From Escarpia spicata (Eukaryota; Annelida; Polychaeta; Sabellida; Siboglinidae): a DNA stretch of 64,000 bases. The number at the start of each line of letters is the position of its first letter. Positions within the stretch are counted from its first letter, which is position 1. The notes beneath the pieces were generated by a model. The model saw only the letters and a program-made list of their open reading frames with translations, was not told where the DNA came from and searched no databases. Positions 46,531 to 60,582 of this stretch are shown here, in pieces. The DNA lies in assembly GCA_963995525.1 (NCBI GenBank), contig OZ023216.1:40339580-40403579 (forward strand). Direction: 5' to 3'. Position numbers and translations under genes: made by a program.

Positions 46531-46740
46531 GATACATTCCATATACCTGTTGCGTCAATTGATAACAATAATAAGGACACTTATTTTTATAAAGCGCCAT
46601 TTCCAATAAAATGATCAAAGCCTTGTAGAAAATCAAATTTACGTAAAGCGTTAAGTGTAGCTTAAATATCAGCGAAATGCAAATAAAATATAAATCGACC
46701 ACATTCACCATAGAATTATACTAATTATAAGAACAGTCGA

Positions 46741-47084
46741 ATAAAATTAGTAAATGCATTAAACAAATATAATTACTAAGTATACATTATTAAACAAATA
46801 TAGTATAAAATGTATAGATATAGAATAATAATAATAAATTAAATAATACTTAACCACTCCTTATACATTGAACATGCATAACCATAGTCCATTACATAAA
46901 CAGTAACGATTGCCGAGAATTGCATACCCTTGAATGGGTATCATTAGTTTTAAGATATGTAAGGTCTCCAGGACAGGTTGACAGGTTGGTATTTAAGCAG
47001 GATACGTGGCGTGCGATTTTCTGGTCTTTGGGAAACCAGGGCAGTCGCAACCGCATTTCGTCGTTAGCAGTTCACGCAACTAGT
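46741..47084. other. AT-rich spacer, no recognisable feature
   Basis: A short, very AT-rich stretch followed by about 200 bp of unassigned sequence before the GGGGTCAG repeat. Confidence 0.45.
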
Positions 47085-48340
47085 GGGCTCAGCACATTGT
47101 CAGTTTTCCCATTGGCGACCATGTTAATGTTTTGTGTGATTATAAGAAAACGTGACCTATAAAGTTTCTTAAACTTCCCACCTGCTGTTATTATCATATC
47201 ATTGACATGCTGGTCGATTTTAGTCAAAATCGAATATCTCTAGCTCTTGCAAAATGCCTGTATGTATGACACCCGTCAATATTTACAAATGCATGCAGGC
47301 AGTAATCCGGCTAAAGTGTCAACTAGCCAAATTGCTGCCAGATACCCTTCAGCTTAGTAAAATCATCTAAAAAGACACCATTTTACTGTCAACAGCTGCT
47401 ACAATCACATCTAGAAATCTGACTACTCAAATACACTTATGTCAGAGCAAGTGAACATTGTAAAGAAATCATTTCTCAAAAATATAATGCACTTTGTTTC
47501 GTCTGTAATCAAGCAGGAAGTCCAACAGTGTGCTGACCCCAAATAGGCATGGTGATTTTGAAGAAAAATTTTGAAAACAACACGCTGTATAGGCACCAAT
47601 GTTACAAGCACTCTGCAATTTTAATTTTTGTAATCCCTCCAGGTGTTTGTGTTTTATGCACATTTCAAAGGTGCCACCAAACTTGGCAAGGCACCAGAAA
47701 AATCAGCACTTCGCTGTTGGACAATTTGTAATCCAGCACAACATTCTCAGGTGGCACTATGAACTCCGGATACAGTTTTTCAGAAAGTCCAATAAGTGTT
47801 TTATAAGAAAATTCAATACAGGCAGTTGTTACGTTACATTCAAATGTATATTGATTGTTTTACCTTGTGCCCTATTTACAAAGGTAAACATCAACAAAAA
47901 GTCACCTTAGGTTGTGAATTCCTCAAAGGCCAGACGTCTCAAGCAGTTCAATTACAAAATATTACACAGCTTAATTAGCAGACATTCAGAAAACAATGCC
48001 ACTTGCTTAATTGGCCAGAAGGTCCAGTCAGTAGACAGATCTGATAACAGGCTCCGGCTATGGCCTACTCCAGCTAATCACTGTCCTCAGACTCCATTAG
48101 GGTCAATGACAACATATTCACTTGTGTTTAATTAGCTGAAGTAAACAAAAAACGATTGATGAATCACCCTGCTGCAATGTTATTGGCTCATTTTCATTCA
48201 GATTTTCAAATTGAGGCTTAACTACTGGCATACGCATCCCACCCCCCTTATAAGACATGTGTTCCGTCACTGTGATTTTGACTCGCAGACTGATGAGAAG
48301 TCTGTAATATCCAAAAACGGTTTGTCTCATTCAACTGTAG
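47085..48340 (-). repeat. Dispersed repeat with GGGGTCAG end, copy 3 (empty site for the palindromic element)
   Basis: On the minus strand 48340 to 47541 matches 4907-5006 plus 9569-10289, and 47540-47085 is the GGGGTCAG unit. It lacks the palindromic element at its G-run (48241-48250 region) and lacks the HNH/Mutator genes. It is a useful reference for both. Confidence 0.75.
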
Positions 48341-48344
48341 TTTT

Positions 48345-49875
48345 GCCATACACGTATTTTCAGTAATTGTTTCAAGATATTTGAAGTAAAACGCGTCCTC
48401 CGACATTGTGCAATGACTATAGAGTGCTTTCGTTGCCAGGCCCTCTACAATAGCGCAATGTGGACGCGTCTGTGTAATCATTTACATCGGGGTGAAAAGG
48501 AGGATAGATTTTCTGTCGAACGTCACAATATCATCTGAGGCCATGCACGCCAATATTTCTTCATGGAGCGGCTTAAATCCAAATATTAGTGATAAGGTGA
48601 CACGCTGCACAAAACACCCAATTTGGCACAATTTTTATACTTTGTGACCATGCCCGATTTCTGAAGGTCAGATCAAGATAAAATATTAGTAACGTTATAA
48701 TTTCATTTATGCCTACATTTCGACACTTAACTACTAATTTTTGATGTTTTGAAAGGCTATTTTTATTTTTTGAAAACACTCCTTTCAGTTCGATAATTTA
48801 CTAACTTGCCGCCGCATGACCAAGCATATATATATTATATGTATGTGTGTGTGTGTGCGTGCGTGTGTGTGAGTGTATATATATATAGCGTCTTCTTACT
48901 ATCAAGGCAATTTCTACAGTCACCCCAAAACAAATGATACCTTAGAACAATATACAACTTTTGAGAAGATAGTTGCCCGATTTTAAAAAATTAGGTCAAA
49001 TTCAAAATTAATAATGTCATAATTCCATTTCTACCATATCTCGGATGGCTTGTTTTACCTTTGTCTCAACGGCGGACCAACGGTTTCCAGCTTGGACTGG
49101 ATGCAATGCTGTGATATCTGAAATTAGATCACCGGCGGCAAGCATCAGTGAGATTCGTGTGTAAAGCTGTTGAATCTAGCTCGTGTAATAGTTACGATTG
49201 ACGGTTTTCGTACTACAAAGCGAGAGAGATTCAATAGACATACCTTGAAGAACTCTACAATGTGGAGTTGCGAACGAGTGTGCGTCAATATTTAGCACCA
49301 GCAGCAGCAACAGCAGCAGCAGCGACAACAACATCAACTATGGCGGTAGCAGCAGAAACAACAACACTAACAACAACAACGACTATTAAGACCCTGGGTA
49401 CCACTTTGAAAAGCACCTTTACTCACGTCGAGCACGTGGACTGGTCGGTCATTTCCGAAGGTGTCAATTTGAGATTGTTCGTCATTTAAACGGAACGGAT
49501 TTAAGAACAATGTATTCTTCGATGAATGGAATTCATACTACACTCATATTTTCGTCTAATAATGTTCCAATGGGTAAACGGTAAAACAGCAATCAAATCC
49601 TTTCCCCATTTCCACTTTTCAAAATGAAAATAGGTAAACGATGAAACGGTAAATCAACCATTTTCCTATTTCTGTTTTGCTCACCAAAAAACCGAAATGC
49701 TTCGCCATTACGCATGCGCCGTAGAAGTGGGCGTATCGCTACTCTGATATATGATGCGTAATCGCAAGCCACCGGGCGACCGGGCGCGGCGCTATACTGA
49801 AAAAGCCTCGTCGCAGGGCATTTCAATGGCCGTTATTAATAAAGTAACCCTTGGACTGCACCAGATCCTAGCTTC
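48345..49875. other. Mostly featureless; CAG/CAA-rich patch at 49300-49385
   Basis: No gene is recognised. A short (GT)n occurs at about 48842-48872. A CAG/CAA/ACA triplet-rich patch at 49300-49385 makes an Ala/Thr-rich frame (49262-49489) that I regard as repeat-driven and not a gene. Confidence 0.45.
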
Positions 49876-49879
49876 CTTG

Positions 49880-52010
<2,131 letters not shown>

Positions 52011-52039
52011 GTAAGCAGATTTGTTATTGCGTTTGAAGC

Positions 52040-52620
52040 GTACCATAACACTCATAGAGGTATACCCTTCCAGTGAAATGTCTGCTGTGTTATGAATTCA
52101 CGATATATGAAATATAGTGATCCCATGGCCGTTATGCGTGGAACAAATGGTCTATTAGTCCTGCAAAAAGTTATAGCTAGGGGAAATACAAGACTTAAAT
52201 TAACACTTAAACTTCAATTAACAATTTTATAACAAATACATTTTGGTTTAAAAAAACTTCAAGCCACACCAAAAACATTTTGATGTGTTTCATGTTAACC
52301 ACTACCTTAATGATTCCGCTTCTATGCCTAAACAATCACTACCGAATAAACAATCGACTAAAACTGTGTTCATATTCGATATAGACAGGCTCAAGTATTA
52401 CAGGCAAACAAATTGTATGATTGTTTTTAGTACCCGGGTAATTCAGAACACCACCTTTTTGGCACCAGTAATTTCAGACACATAACGTTCATACAATAAA
52501 CACAACTCTTTATAGAACTAAAATACAGGTGCACCCTGTACTTAGCTTTGACCAGAACAGCTTATTGACATGCTTATTGTAAGCATATATGACTTCAGGG
52601 ATCAGACCAATCTGATCTGT
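52040..52620 (+). repeat. Dispersed repeat R3, internally deleted copy
   Basis: It follows the long copy directly and has the start (GATCCCATGGC.G.TATGCGTG) and later parts (GACAGGCTCAAGTATTAC, GTTTTTAGTACCCGGGTAATTCAGAACA) but not the CA tract or the middle. Confidence 0.65.
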
Positions 52621-53645
52621 CAGGTATGTGGTACTTTATGATGTATGTATGATGTATGCGTATGTAGCCATGCCTCACTTCTATAATCACTTATTTTTGT
52701 AACACTCTCACATGCGGTGAAACGTTGACAACTGTGTTGCCAGGGGTGTATCACGTATTGGATAACATGTACGTGTAAATTTACCTTGTTTGACCTACAT
52801 GTATAATCAACGAATACTTTCGCACTATCCTAACCACCATAAAACTGAGCCTTGGAAATATTAGCGCTAACCAACAGCATCGTGAAACAACATTAAATTG
52901 AAAGCAACAGTTTTCGTTATTAATGCCATAATATCAAGAAAAGTAACATGGTTGGAAGCAACACAATCCATAACCAATGGACATAACAGTAAATGTCACA
53001 GTGCAGAGAAAGCAGGAAAAGGCGGTAATAATGCATTGCTATTCCTCCTAATGTTTAACTGCGTTTTAATGTGGCACGCGCATACATAAAATATAATTCA
53101 TTTTTAATTAAGTCTTCTACGTAAGTAGCACTCACACAAGTCCAGCCAACCGACCCGACCATCCTCGCTGCGGCTCGTGGGACATTGCAGGCTGGTCGCC
53201 CACCAGATGTTCAAACTGTACTTACATCCACTTTGCGACTGGCAGCAACATATATATTCATTTAAATAGTACTGGAAGCTACTAAGGTGTCTCTACCTTG
53301 AAAACAAATAAGACAGATGGGTGTGAAAAACCCAAGTTAATATATATAGTCGCCAATTAATTTTTGTGACTGGAGGTGGTTCTACGCATAAAACGCACAA
53401 TTTCCTGTGGTTACTCTGTCCTGTTGCTGTTTGAAAAAAATGGAAATTTGCAAGTGTATCACACTTAAAATAATAGCTACGCAATCCTAAACTGTGGACA
53501 ATTGGTAACAATCGTGATGTTTGTTTCTCACACCATTAATTATAAAGGCAGGATAATAAAAATTTCACCAAGGTCTCACTAAACCTTTCAGGACATATTT
53601 ATATACGTTTGTTCGCCTAGTTAGTTCTTAAAATGGTAAAAGTGA
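52621..53645. other. No recognisable feature
   Basis: AT-rich sequence with chance frames. No repeat match inside the window was noticed. Confidence 0.4.
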
Positions 53646-53649
53646 GCGC

Positions 53650-53860
53650 AAGGAGCCCAAATGTGCGCAAGGAGACCAAATGTATCTGATCAAACGCTTT
53701 ACTGACGTCTAGTAATATTACATCTATCTGACCTTTTTGTAGGGAGGTCGGAAGAAATCACGCAAACGCGTTTGCATTGAGACGCAATATTAAATCGCCT
53801 ACGTGAAAAAAATTGTAAGTCCCATGATTTATGAAGACTGATCATATATATTACATCAAA
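53650..53860 (-). mobile_element. Small LINE reverse-transcriptase fragment
   Basis: The minus strand reads QIDVILLDVSKAFDQI at about 53745-53690, the first catalytic block of LINE reverse transcriptases. It is preceded in another frame by a degenerate HGFRRR-like stretch. It is too short to assign to a family. Confidence 0.6.
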
Positions 53861-54885
53861 ATAAACATAAATATGTCTTCTTTGAGATAAAAAAATACCT
53901 GCTTTTGTGAATTCGTAATGGTTCATATAGATACTCGTGATGAAACAACGACACCCTCAGAAATTGTGTTTCGTTGCGGGCGCAGCCATATTTAATCTCG
54001 CGAAGGGTGGTGTTTTTAAAATATAAAATCCCGTTACTACCAGCCATGCTATGTTTGGCGGTATGGTTGAAATCGCCAAATCATGCTCTTTCTTTTGGCA
54101 TGTTTCTTGTACGAATTGAAATAAAATTTAGAAAAATATGATATGTTGAACATTGATCATATTTAGAGACGATCTAGGTATGAACACCTTGCGGAAACTC
54201 TTGCAAACTACACCTGTGCTATTTAGTAATGTATAAACGTAATATAAATGTACATTTGGCGGTGATACACCTTTGCCCATTTTTGCCCCAACCTCGAACG
54301 TAGCGGTATCCCATGTCCGGCAACGAATTTTTCTATTATCGCTCACATACCCGGCGTACACATTATTGCAATCTTGTATTCTGAAGTTGTTTTTTAGCCA
54401 TGCATTTGTTATTAGTGTTTACATACGCACAGACATGCTATCAGGTATTAAATGGTGGACGTTATATGAATATTTTAAGTTTATTTTCATGTTATAATCA
54501 TGCAAAATAAATAACAAATGACAACAAATAAATGACAACCCCCTCCATGAATTAGACTTCTAATGTGCTTCTAATTACACTGCATTGATGTTGCTGTAAC
54601 TAACCGCATGTATAAACATTGGCTTGGTGGTGGTTGTTTGGGTTGGTTTATACTGTTTCTTCCTAGAAGTATTTAATTTGTAGATGAATATATAACATGA
54701 CTTAACATTTTCTGGTGGTGGTACAGTGCAACATTTTGTTTCAGCGGTGATTGGTATGCATGCTTTTTCAACATTTTATTTTCGAATGCTGCAAGGACAT
54801 TCTTCTTAAACAATGAAATGCGGTGCTTACTAAAAAAAACAATGTGCATCAGATTGTTGAAATCTGTTCTAAACGACTTAGAAAC
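53861..54885. other. No recognisable feature
   Basis: AT-rich sequence, chance frames only. Confidence 0.4.
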
Positions 54886-54889
54886 GCCA

Positions 54890-55115
54890 CAGTTTCTTGC
54901 TGGATGTAAAACACTTGGACTCATCAGCAAGCTGATCACCTGCCCCCTCTGATGCATGATCGAAGACAAGAGTGTTCACATCTTGGACATGAATATTCAC
55001 TACCAGCAACTCGTGTCATTCTGCCAGGAGTCATGCAGAAACATCAATGAGTTGATGAGTGGGATGAGTACGCTTATCTTTGGAGACGCTACTCGCATCA
55101 AGAAGGACAAGGTGT
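54890..55115 (+). pseudogene. Possible coding remnant, unidentified
   Basis: One frame gives CKTLGLISKLITCPL, a stop, then VHILDMNIHYQQL and MSGMSTLIFGDATRIKKDKVFE. The pattern looks protein-like and lies 1.5 kb upstream of the transposon-protein remnant at 56616, on the same strand. I cannot name it, and it could be chance. After 55130 the sequence turns into AT repeats. Confidence 0.3.
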
Positions 55116-55129
55116 TTGAAATTCAAAGT

Positions 55130-56442
55130 TGCATAGCAATATATATATATATTATATATATATGTGTGTATGTATGTATGTATATATATATATAATGTTG
55201 TACATGCATGCTTTGTAGCGGAATGCTTATTGTTGTTTGCAGTAGTTGGCTATCCTTCTCACTTTATTAATTTTATTCACACCCACACACAAACCTACAT
55301 ATAAATTATGTTTACATAATTATATGATGCAAGGCCAAAGCAGAATGTTTACATCAATGCATGCAATATTTTGCTATGTTTATACTCTCACACACACTTT
55401 ACTAACTTTGTATACATGACATGCACGTACTCACTAACGTCCACATGATTTTGCTAGTATACGTACCACTTCTAAAATATGTCAGATTTTGTTGATATCC
55501 ACATAATGGAAAACATTAAAGCATATCCTCCAACCTGTAGGTAGCAGGTTTTCCAAGCTGGTTCAATGTGGTGTATGACAACGAGCCAGATATATTGTGT
55601 AGACGTATATATATATTATGGATGACGATTTGTGTTGCCAAAAGGTTAGTTGCTTAGTTAATTAACTTAATTTTATGTATTATTCCTTTCATAAATGATA
55701 TTTAAAGGAACTACATAACATATAAAGTTTTAGCTAAGTTTTTTGTAGTGTACAAGAACATTTTTTCACATTTCCTTTATATAAAACTGTCACACAACTT
55801 TATTCAATGGCCTTTGCATAAGTGTATATAACTTCGCGCTAATTTTCATCACAGAGAGTTAAAACTGGTATGGCTGTATATCTCTTAAACAGACCTTTCC
55901 AATGGTGTATCATATCATTTTCCAGTCTAGTCAAATTATTGCATTTTCACCGACCTCCCTGCTTTTTGATTTAGTGTTTCTGACCAGTCATTAACAAGTA
56001 TACCTCTTTCGAATATTAGCCATATTTTGTGAGCGTTTAGTATTTGTTCATAAAGTGTAGCGATCCCCACCGTGACTAGTAGAAGAAGACAAGCAGAATC
56101 ACTGACATGACCGACAGCATGACATGAATCTCGCCGGTGGGCGATATTCGCGGCCGAAACGTCATTTATCAGTGCCTCTATCGGAAAGCTGGTGATGTAA
56201 GCTTTCAAATGGTACGTGATTTATCACCAGGGGGCAGCATAGACCTGGTGTCTATGTTAGACATAGTTACGTAACGTGTTAACGTTAACACCGTTAACGT
56301 CTTGAAGTTAACGGTGTCGCGCTTACATTTATCCGGGCGTTAAATAATATCCGGGTGACGTTTCTGCGCGTGCGCGTATGTAGTGGAATGCATTTAGCAC
56401 CACCTACGACTACGCTTTCATTTATCCGGGCGTTATGTATGT

Positions 56443-56485
<43 letters not shown>

Positions 56486-56610
56486 TGTCTGTATCTTCCC
56501 ACAAACATAAATAATTTCTGTCGTAAAACAGTTTCCTCTCCACGCATACGTCACGTGACTTACTCTTATACTACATCATTACTACACTCTTATACAAGAT
56601 CATTAGTAAT
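55130..56610. other. Non-coding stretch with AT repeats and a small palindrome
   Basis: (AT)n tracts lie at 55141-55195 and 56450-56480. GTTAACGTTAACACCGTTAA at 56278-56300 is palindrome-rich, and the 17-bp word CATTTATCCGGGCGTTA occurs at about 56325 and again at about 56420. No gene is recognised. Confidence 0.45.
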
Positions 56611-56615
56611 CTTCA

Positions 56616-57266
56616 GGAACAACTGCAGGGAACCAAATAATAACTTGAACATGGTTCTTGCCTGTCTCCAGAAAATAAAAAACGGCAGACTTGACGCAGT
56701 TGAACATTATTCCGTGGTTCCAGGCCATTCCTACTTATCATGCGATAGGGATTTTGGCAACAACGAAAGAAAACTGAAAGACGTTGAGGTCCATTCAGAG
56801 GGCCATTATGCCACCCTCATTCGAAGCTCAAGGACAACAAAACCTTTCACAGTAGTCACATTGGACAGAATCAAGTTTTTAGATTGTTGTGTGCTTCACG
56901 ATTCTATCACCAAGAGAACAACACGTGATGTAAGCTTTTCAAGGAGGGCAAAGTGTTTGTTTTCTAACAAGGAAGGCTTTCCATTAAGCCTACCTATGCC
57001 ACATCTCAGCTCCTGTTAAAATAAAGCTACAGGTGGGCAGGTAGCATTCGTACAACCAGGCAACCTTCGACTTGTCTCGCCTGGTTCATCAGAAATATGA
57101 AAAACAGTGCAGTTATCAGAAGGTGCAGGACATCAAAGCCTTGTTGATGTATGTGCCACCTCATCACAAACAATTTCTAAGTGACCAGATTACAGTACAA
57201 GAGAATCTTGACACTGCAGCAGTTGACGACGAGGCATCTCCAGACGACGATATAGTTGACTATTAG
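56616..57266 (+). pseudogene. Transposon-type protein remnant (DUF7869-like)
   Basis: Starting just after an acceptor-like TCTTCAG, the frame reads NNCREPNNNLNMVLACLQKI, then VVPGHSYLSCDRDFGNNERK and onward to 57019. A shifted frame from 57072 gives VQDIKALLMYVPPHHKQFLSDQ. The GHSYL.CDRDFG signature and a K.DI..LL..+PP..H..F end are typical of a domain (DUF7869) found in multi-copy invertebrate proteins that look transposon-borne. A stop at 57017 and a frame change separate the two parts. Function is unknown, and family assignment is from memory of the motif. Confidence 0.55.
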
Positions 57267-57665
57267 CTTCATCACCAACAACCTCCTCATGCCAGTAAAC
57301 AATGAGGTACTTTTTTAATTTTGCTTCGAAAAATAATTATTTTTAAGAAAAAAATCAAAAAGAATAAAATTGCAATACAAACATGTTTTGACTCATCCTT
57401 AGTCATTAAACTGTTCTTTGAATGAATACAGTAATAGTAAATTAAATGAAACTGTCTGTTGTAAGAGCCGCTTTAAAAACATGAATTTTAATAATATTGT
57501 ATTCTTATTATTTCATTATTTTTTTACATAAAAAGATGACCTATTACATGAACACACCTTCAAAATTAAACCTAATTTGTCATATTGGCCAATAATGGAC
57601 TATTTTCTTACAGCTTATTTTTATCAAACTTTGAAGCTCCTTTACTAAAAACTTGAATTTGGTGG
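57267..57665. other. AT-rich spacer, no recognisable feature
   Basis: Homopolymer-rich AT sequence between the transposon-protein remnant and repeat R3. Confidence 0.45.
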
Positions 57666-57669
57666 ACTC

Positions 57670-58388
57670 GCCCTTGACATTCTCAACGTCTCATATTAAC
57701 CACTACCTTAATGATTCAGCTTCTACAACTAATAAAAATACTAATCACTACCGAATTAACAATTGGCTAATTAACCATCATATTTTAAAGAGACAGGCTC
57801 AAGTATACTATATTACGAGGCGAGCGGTAAGCACCATCTAACGGACTTAAACGCCCTCCACACACACACAAATGTTATATCATCGTCAAATGATAAATTT
57901 TCAAAATTGGGCGCTTCCGCAAACCTCCTTATATTATAATGGTTGCGTATTTTCTTAATTAGGCATTTTTGGAAAGCATTGCAGTTTCTTGTATGCCTCA
58001 TTTTAACGTGGAAACATTATGCTTTCCAATGGTATATGGCATGGCCATGGGTACTCTATGCTACTTATCGTAGATAGGCAATTGCTGATATTGCATAACG
58101 TGTGTGGGATGGCGCAACTTCGAATATATATCAGTTGACGGAGACTTTGCACCTGACAGCTACATGTCATATCTCATGATGACCGTGATAAATTGTTCTT
58201 CGAAGCAATATATATGATATGTATATAGAAATAAAGTAGATGCACAGTCACTATGGCTTGATTACGTTCGAATTTTCATAGTCTGAGGGGTGATTTTGTT
58301 TGACCTTAGCTCCACACTTACAATACCAGGTAACAGCTCACATCGTACGTCATTGTAATGGAGCAAATCATTTGTATGACTGTTTTTA
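57670..58388 (+). repeat. Dispersed repeat R3, third copy, left part
   Basis: It matches 50060-50925 with a short CA tract, and breaks at GACTGTTTTTAG where LINE D begins. The repeat resumes at 62438. Confidence 0.75.
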
Positions 58389-58887
58389 GAATAATATAAG
58401 AATAATAAGAATAGAATAATAAGAATAAATGTATTATTATTTGCAACGGTTCAGTTGGATTGTACATACATTCACCATAAAAGCCCCAAATCACACAAGT
58501 TTCATACTGTTACAAGTTGCAATACGACACATTATGTTACAATACTCATAAAACATGTTGTACTCAATAAAATAACGCAAAACCAAGGATACTGTTAAGT
58601 AAATTACGCAAAATCGCCCCGTGACGCAACTAACTCAGTATGAGGCGCTTTATATTAAAACGTGTACATTGCATTACTATCTTTCATTAAAAAATAAGAT
58701 AATTTAAATACACTAAAATTAAATCATATAGTTTAAATATTAAAATTGACCGTTGAGACATACACTAAAATCATTAAGTGTCATGGCAGTGTACTAAACA
58801 CCATGGACTTGATGAGTTTTTGTAGCGATTTGTGTTCGCCATTGGGACGGGTAACTCAATGAATGATCTTAGTGTATACGGCACATT

Positions 58888-60562
58888 TCAAATATTTGGT
58901 AGTAGCGTATTCAGTTTGTGGTCACTACGCTTCATTCTAGCGAAATACGTTTTACACAATTCATTGCGTCTATCATGCAGCGTTGGTAAGTTTACCATCT
59001 CCAGAATATCATCGCACACACAACCAGGAAATATAGTTTTGAGACACCTTTTTTGAATTATCTCGATGTTGTCCAATAAGTATTTAGGCAAGTTCGTGTG
59101 CCATGCCGGGCAAGCATATTCAACTACTGGTCTAATCTAACCAAGTCATTTTTACGTTTCAACTGATAGATCATATACACTCTCGTTCTTGCCTTTGATA
59201 CTATTTCATTTACGTGTGCATTCCAACTTAAATCCGATGATACAGTTACGCCGAGAACTTTTGCTTGAGTAACTCTCTCAATATATGTCCCATTTATATC
59301 AATATACGGCAGAGATTCTACAAATGTTCTATCTTTACCGAAACATATAACCATTTATTTTGTCTTACTCGTATTGATGCGCATGTCATTATTACTAGAC
59401 CATCTCTCAATAATGTTGGCATCCTGTACAACAGATATCATACTTTGATTGCATATTTCAAATATGTTGCAATCGTCAACATATTTAAACATAGGACAAG
59501 ATGTTTGCAAATCATTGATATGAACCATAAAGTGTTTTGGTCCTGACAAAGTTCCCTGGGGAACGCCCCCATTAAGGTAGCCTGGCTTTGACACCGCGTC
59601 GCCGATTGTTGCTCTCTGTTCGCGGTCTAGTAGAAACACTGCCATCCATCGGACCAAATGCGGTGGTACTTCCATTGCAATCAGTTTCTGTATTAGTATA
59701 TCATGGTTAATTAGATCAAATGCTTTGCTGTAGTCGAGAAATAGCACTCTTACAAAATTGCCCTTTACATCGGTGGTTTCATACCATTTGTGAAGCATTC
59801 CAACAAGAGCGTCCGTGGTACCAGTCCCTAACATACCTCCAAACTGCTTATCGTCTATTTGTGGTTTAACATAAACATCGACCCACTTTAGCACTAGAGA
59901 TTCAAAAACCTTAGCCAGAATTGGTGTAAGCGATATAGGTCTAATGTCATTTTCAACTGTCACGTGTCCTTGAATGGATTAAAATCACCACTGATAATGA
60001 CACGACAACCTGGGCTACGTCGCAAAACTGTGTCCAGACTAGTTATCAGCTACTCTCGCATAGAGCAATTGTCAGCACCAGGTGGGTGGTAGATGCACGC
60101 TAAAATAATGCACGAGTATTTTCTTGGTAGTTTCTTAGGCTTCATTTTAATCCATACCACTTCGTGTTCAGCATCTTCAATATCATGTAACCGGTCGTAC
60201 GCAATGGTCTCGGCCACAGAACACGCCACTCCCCCGCCTCCTTTATCCACGCGGTCCTTTCGTTCACAACTGAAGCCTGCCACACCGATAGATTCCGTTG
60301 AAATGTAACTCTTGAACCAGGTTTCTGTGACACACACGCAGCCCACGTTGTTCGTGCGTGCTACCGCGAGCAATTCATCTGATTTCGCAATACTTAGTGA
60401 CCGAGCGTTGAGACTCAGAATCGTTGGTAAGCCCCACTGTGAATTGATCGCAAGCGTGACTAAATTGTCTGCATTCACACCTGTTGTTCTGTGTTGTGGT
60501 ATGCTACGGCAACGGGTGATTATAGGTTGTATATTGAGAGCTCCGTATTTCTTACATGGCAT
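58888..60562 (-). pseudogene. LINE D ORF2: APE endonuclease and reverse transcriptase, internally deleted
   Basis: The endonuclease part (60562-60050) has ILSLNARSL, CVCVTETWFKS (Glu metal ligand), CERKDRVDKGGGGVA and CIYHPPGA, then VIISGDFNPFKD near 59990. The next residues already belong to the reverse transcriptase: DIRPISLTPILAKVFESLV, LDYSKAFDLINHD (first Asp), GGVPQGTLSGP, KYVDDC (Asp pair, near 59480), MRINTSKTK, then after a stop KVLGVTVSSDLSWN.HV (59270) and LLDNIEIIQKRCLKTIFPG (59080). The region between the endonuclease end and reverse-transcriptase motif 1 (several hundred bases) is missing. With stops after 59355 and 59124 it cannot work. Confidence 0.85.
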
Positions 60563-60582
60563 GGCCGTGTTATTTCGGCCGC

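Larger units (their letters stand above)
44250..46740 (+). repeat. Right arm of the 2.4-kb inverted duplication
   Basis: Inverted copy of 29070-31510. Differences: two instead of three 47-bp units, a SINE without its tail, and a LINE C in which YADD has become YADY. Confidence 0.8.

Noticed and set aside
49262..49489. Ala/Thr-rich 75-codon frame
   Set aside because: Driven by CAG/CAA/ACA triplets. No signal peptide, splice context or homology.
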